In this document: positions 6,259-7,001 of the stretch, piece after piece
Layout of the letters: each line of letters starts with the position of its first letter
How positions within the stretch are numbered: position 1 is the first letter of the stretch
Source: an uncultured Coleofasciculus sp.
Lineage (GTDB): Bacteria; Cyanobacteriota; Cyanobacteriia; Cyanobacteriales; Coleofasciculaceae
Direction: 5' to 3'
DNA: 7,001 nucleotides
Assembly: GCA_902805485.1 (NCBI GenBank)
Contig: CADCTM010000881.1
Span: 1 to 7,001, forward strand
Notes under the pieces: generated by a model
What the model saw: the letters and a program-made list of their open reading frames with translations, nothing else
Told to the model about the DNA's origin: nothing
Database searches by the model: none
Position numbers and translations under genes: made by a program

Positions 6259-6897
6259 TTACTTTTCAACAAACTCAGCATTGTTGGCAACTTTCCCATT
6301 TTTGTTATGAGTATGACCATTGCCATTCCGGGGCTGAATTACGCCATATCCTCCATGATTTTTCCGTTCGTAAATTACATTAATTTCGCCACTTTTGGCA
6401 TTCCGGAACATATAAAAGTCGTGATCGACTAGTTGCAATTGTTCTAACGCCTCCTCAATTGTCATTGCCGGCATCGCGAAGTACTTCATCCGCAAATCTT
6501 CGCTAGGAAGCTCTGGAGTGCGATCGCCTATCAAGTCCGACACTACTGGCGCATCATCCACCACCACACCTGTCTTCGGCTGGTCGTGGGTCTTTTTATG
6601 TTGTAACTTTTCTTTATATTTTCGCAGTTGGCGCTGAATCTTATCAGAAACGAGATCAATACTGGCGTATAAGTCTTCGCTACCCTCTTGGGCACGAATC
6701 ACTGTTCCGTTCGCATAAATCGTTACTTCAGCAGTCTGGTTAGAATTTATCCGAGGGTTACGGGCTACAGATAAATGTACATCTACTTCAGTCGTCATAT
6801 TCTGAAAGTGACTGACCGCCTTTTCAATTTTTTGATGTACATACTCACGGATCGCATCAGTGATTTCGATGTTTTTTCCCTGGATCACTAGCTTCAT
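6259..6897 (-). CDS. hpf: Ribosome hibernation promoting factor, long form (LrtA/HPF)
   Basis: Long-form HPF binds the 30S decoding region and drives 70S dimerisation into inactive 100S ribosomes during starvation or darkness. In cyanobacteria the gene is known as lrtA, the light-repressed transcript. The 212-residue product has the RaiA/YfiA-like N-terminal domain (about 1-100), starting MKLVIQGKNIEITDAIREYV and ending in a basic helix with KIQRQLRKYKEKLQHKK. A flexible linker (about 103-134) leads to the C-terminal dimerisation domain (about 135-190) with KYFAMPAMTIEEALEQ, DHDFYMFRN and VIYERKNHGGYGVIQP. The tail at 191-212 is rich in Asn, Gly and His and is probably disordered. The start is firm: TGGAG lies 8 bases upstream and the N-terminus matches the family. 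It is transcribed convergently to the glycosyltransferase gene, so it is its own unit. Confidence 0.96.
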   Translation of the reverse strand: MKLVIQGKNIEITDAIREYVHQKIEKAVSHFQNMTTEVDVHLSVARNPRINSNQTAEVTIYANGTVIRAQEGSEDLYASIDLVSDKIQRQLRKYKEKLQHKKTHDQPKTGVVVDDAPVVSDLIGDRTPELPSEDLRMKYFAMPAMTIEEALEQLQLVDHDFYMFRNAKSGEINVIYERKNHGGYGVIQPRNGNGHTHNKNGKVANNAEFVEK

Positions 6898-6905
6898 ACT
6901 GACTA

Positions 6906-6910
6906 CTCCA
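6906..6910 (-). promoter_or_regulatory. Shine-Dalgarno site of hpf/lrtA
   Basis: The - strand reads TGGAG followed by 8 bases and the ATG at 6897. This is the clearest ribosome binding site in the window and fixes the hpf start. It could pair with CTCCA on the same strand (6967-6963) farther up the leader, which would hide it. Confidence 0.75.
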
Positions 6911-6932
6911 TCATGTACTGTATTGAGTCGTA

Positions 6933-6963
6933 AAGAGCCGAGGCGATAAGAATTGCCGCTCTT
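6933..6963 (-). promoter_or_regulatory. Hairpin in the 5' leader of hpf/lrtA
   Basis: On the - strand, AAGAGC (6963-6958) pairs with GCTCTT (6938-6933). Inside, GGC directly after the left arm can pair with GCC, with TCG bulged on the right side, around an AT-rich loop. The hairpin ends 35 bases before the hpf start codon. Leader-dependent mRNA stability in the dark has been reported for lrtA of Synechococcus sp. PCC 7002; that this hairpin plays such a role is inference. Confidence 0.45.
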
Positions 6964-6976
6964 GGAGGATTCCTTT

Positions 6977-6982
6977 ATTGTA
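6977..6982 (-). promoter_or_regulatory. Possible -10 element of hpf/lrtA
   Basis: The - strand hexamer TACAAT matches a sigma70-type -10 box in five of six positions. It would give a leader of roughly 70 bases including the hairpin. The matching -35 position falls at or beyond the window edge and cannot be checked, so this is a weak call. Confidence 0.25.
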
Positions 6983-7001
6983 AGACTCAGTTTTTTTAGA
7001 G

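Noticed and set aside
6249..6260. AAAGC-CT-GCTTT palindrome overlapping the hpf stop codon
   Set aside because: Only a 4-5 bp stem with a very small loop and no proper T-run after it, so it is not a credible terminator in either direction.
6903..6914. Three-codon - strand upstream ORF ATG ATG GAG TAG overlapping the hpf Shine-Dalgarno
   Set aside because: It has no ribosome binding site of its own, and such a short frame is easily due to chance; worth remembering only if the leader proves conserved.

Overview
The window looks like an ordinary chromosomal stretch from a cyanobacterium, probably one with a larger, repeat-bearing genome. The evidence is six copies of the HIP1 octamer GCGATCGC found by eye, short heptameric repeats and a GTAGAGAC-type hairpin in the spacers, and proteins that read like cyanobacterial orthologues (MnmE, DeoC, RecO and a long-form LrtA/Hpf). 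I cannot name the genus from the sequence.

Layout. A complete mnmE (tRNA U34 modification GTPase) lies at 94-1473 on the + strand. A 218-base spacer follows, holding a possible weak terminator, a dispersed-type hairpin and an AT-rich promoter-like stretch with 8-bp repeats. Then come four + strand genes: deoC (deoxyribose-phosphate aldolase, 1692-2378), recO (recombination mediator, 2476-3387), an MFS permease (3453-4886) and a GT4 glycosyltransferase (4907-6067). The gaps between them are 97, 65 and 20 bases, so the last two are probably co-transcribed. A 191-base convergent spacer follows. The long-form ribosome hibernation factor gene hpf/lrtA runs on the - strand at 6259-6897. The first part of its 5' leader, with a hairpin and a good Shine-Dalgarno site, lies at the right edge.

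How the genes relate. The set is mostly housekeeping: tRNA wobble modification, deoxynucleoside salvage, recombinational repair and stationary/dark-phase ribosome protection. The permease and glycosyltransferase pair has no known substrate and is the least explained protein content. Their proximity suggests a shared envelope, glycolipid or export role, but the sequence does not prove it.

I see no convincing undescribed system: no CRISPR array, transposase, phage gene, toxin-antitoxin pair, tRNA or rRNA. The most interesting signals are in the spacers. The deoC/recO junction is built of inverted heptad repeats that write the DeoC C-terminus, cover its stop codon and replace the expected ribosome binding site of recO. 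The lrtA leader also carries possible regulatory structure.
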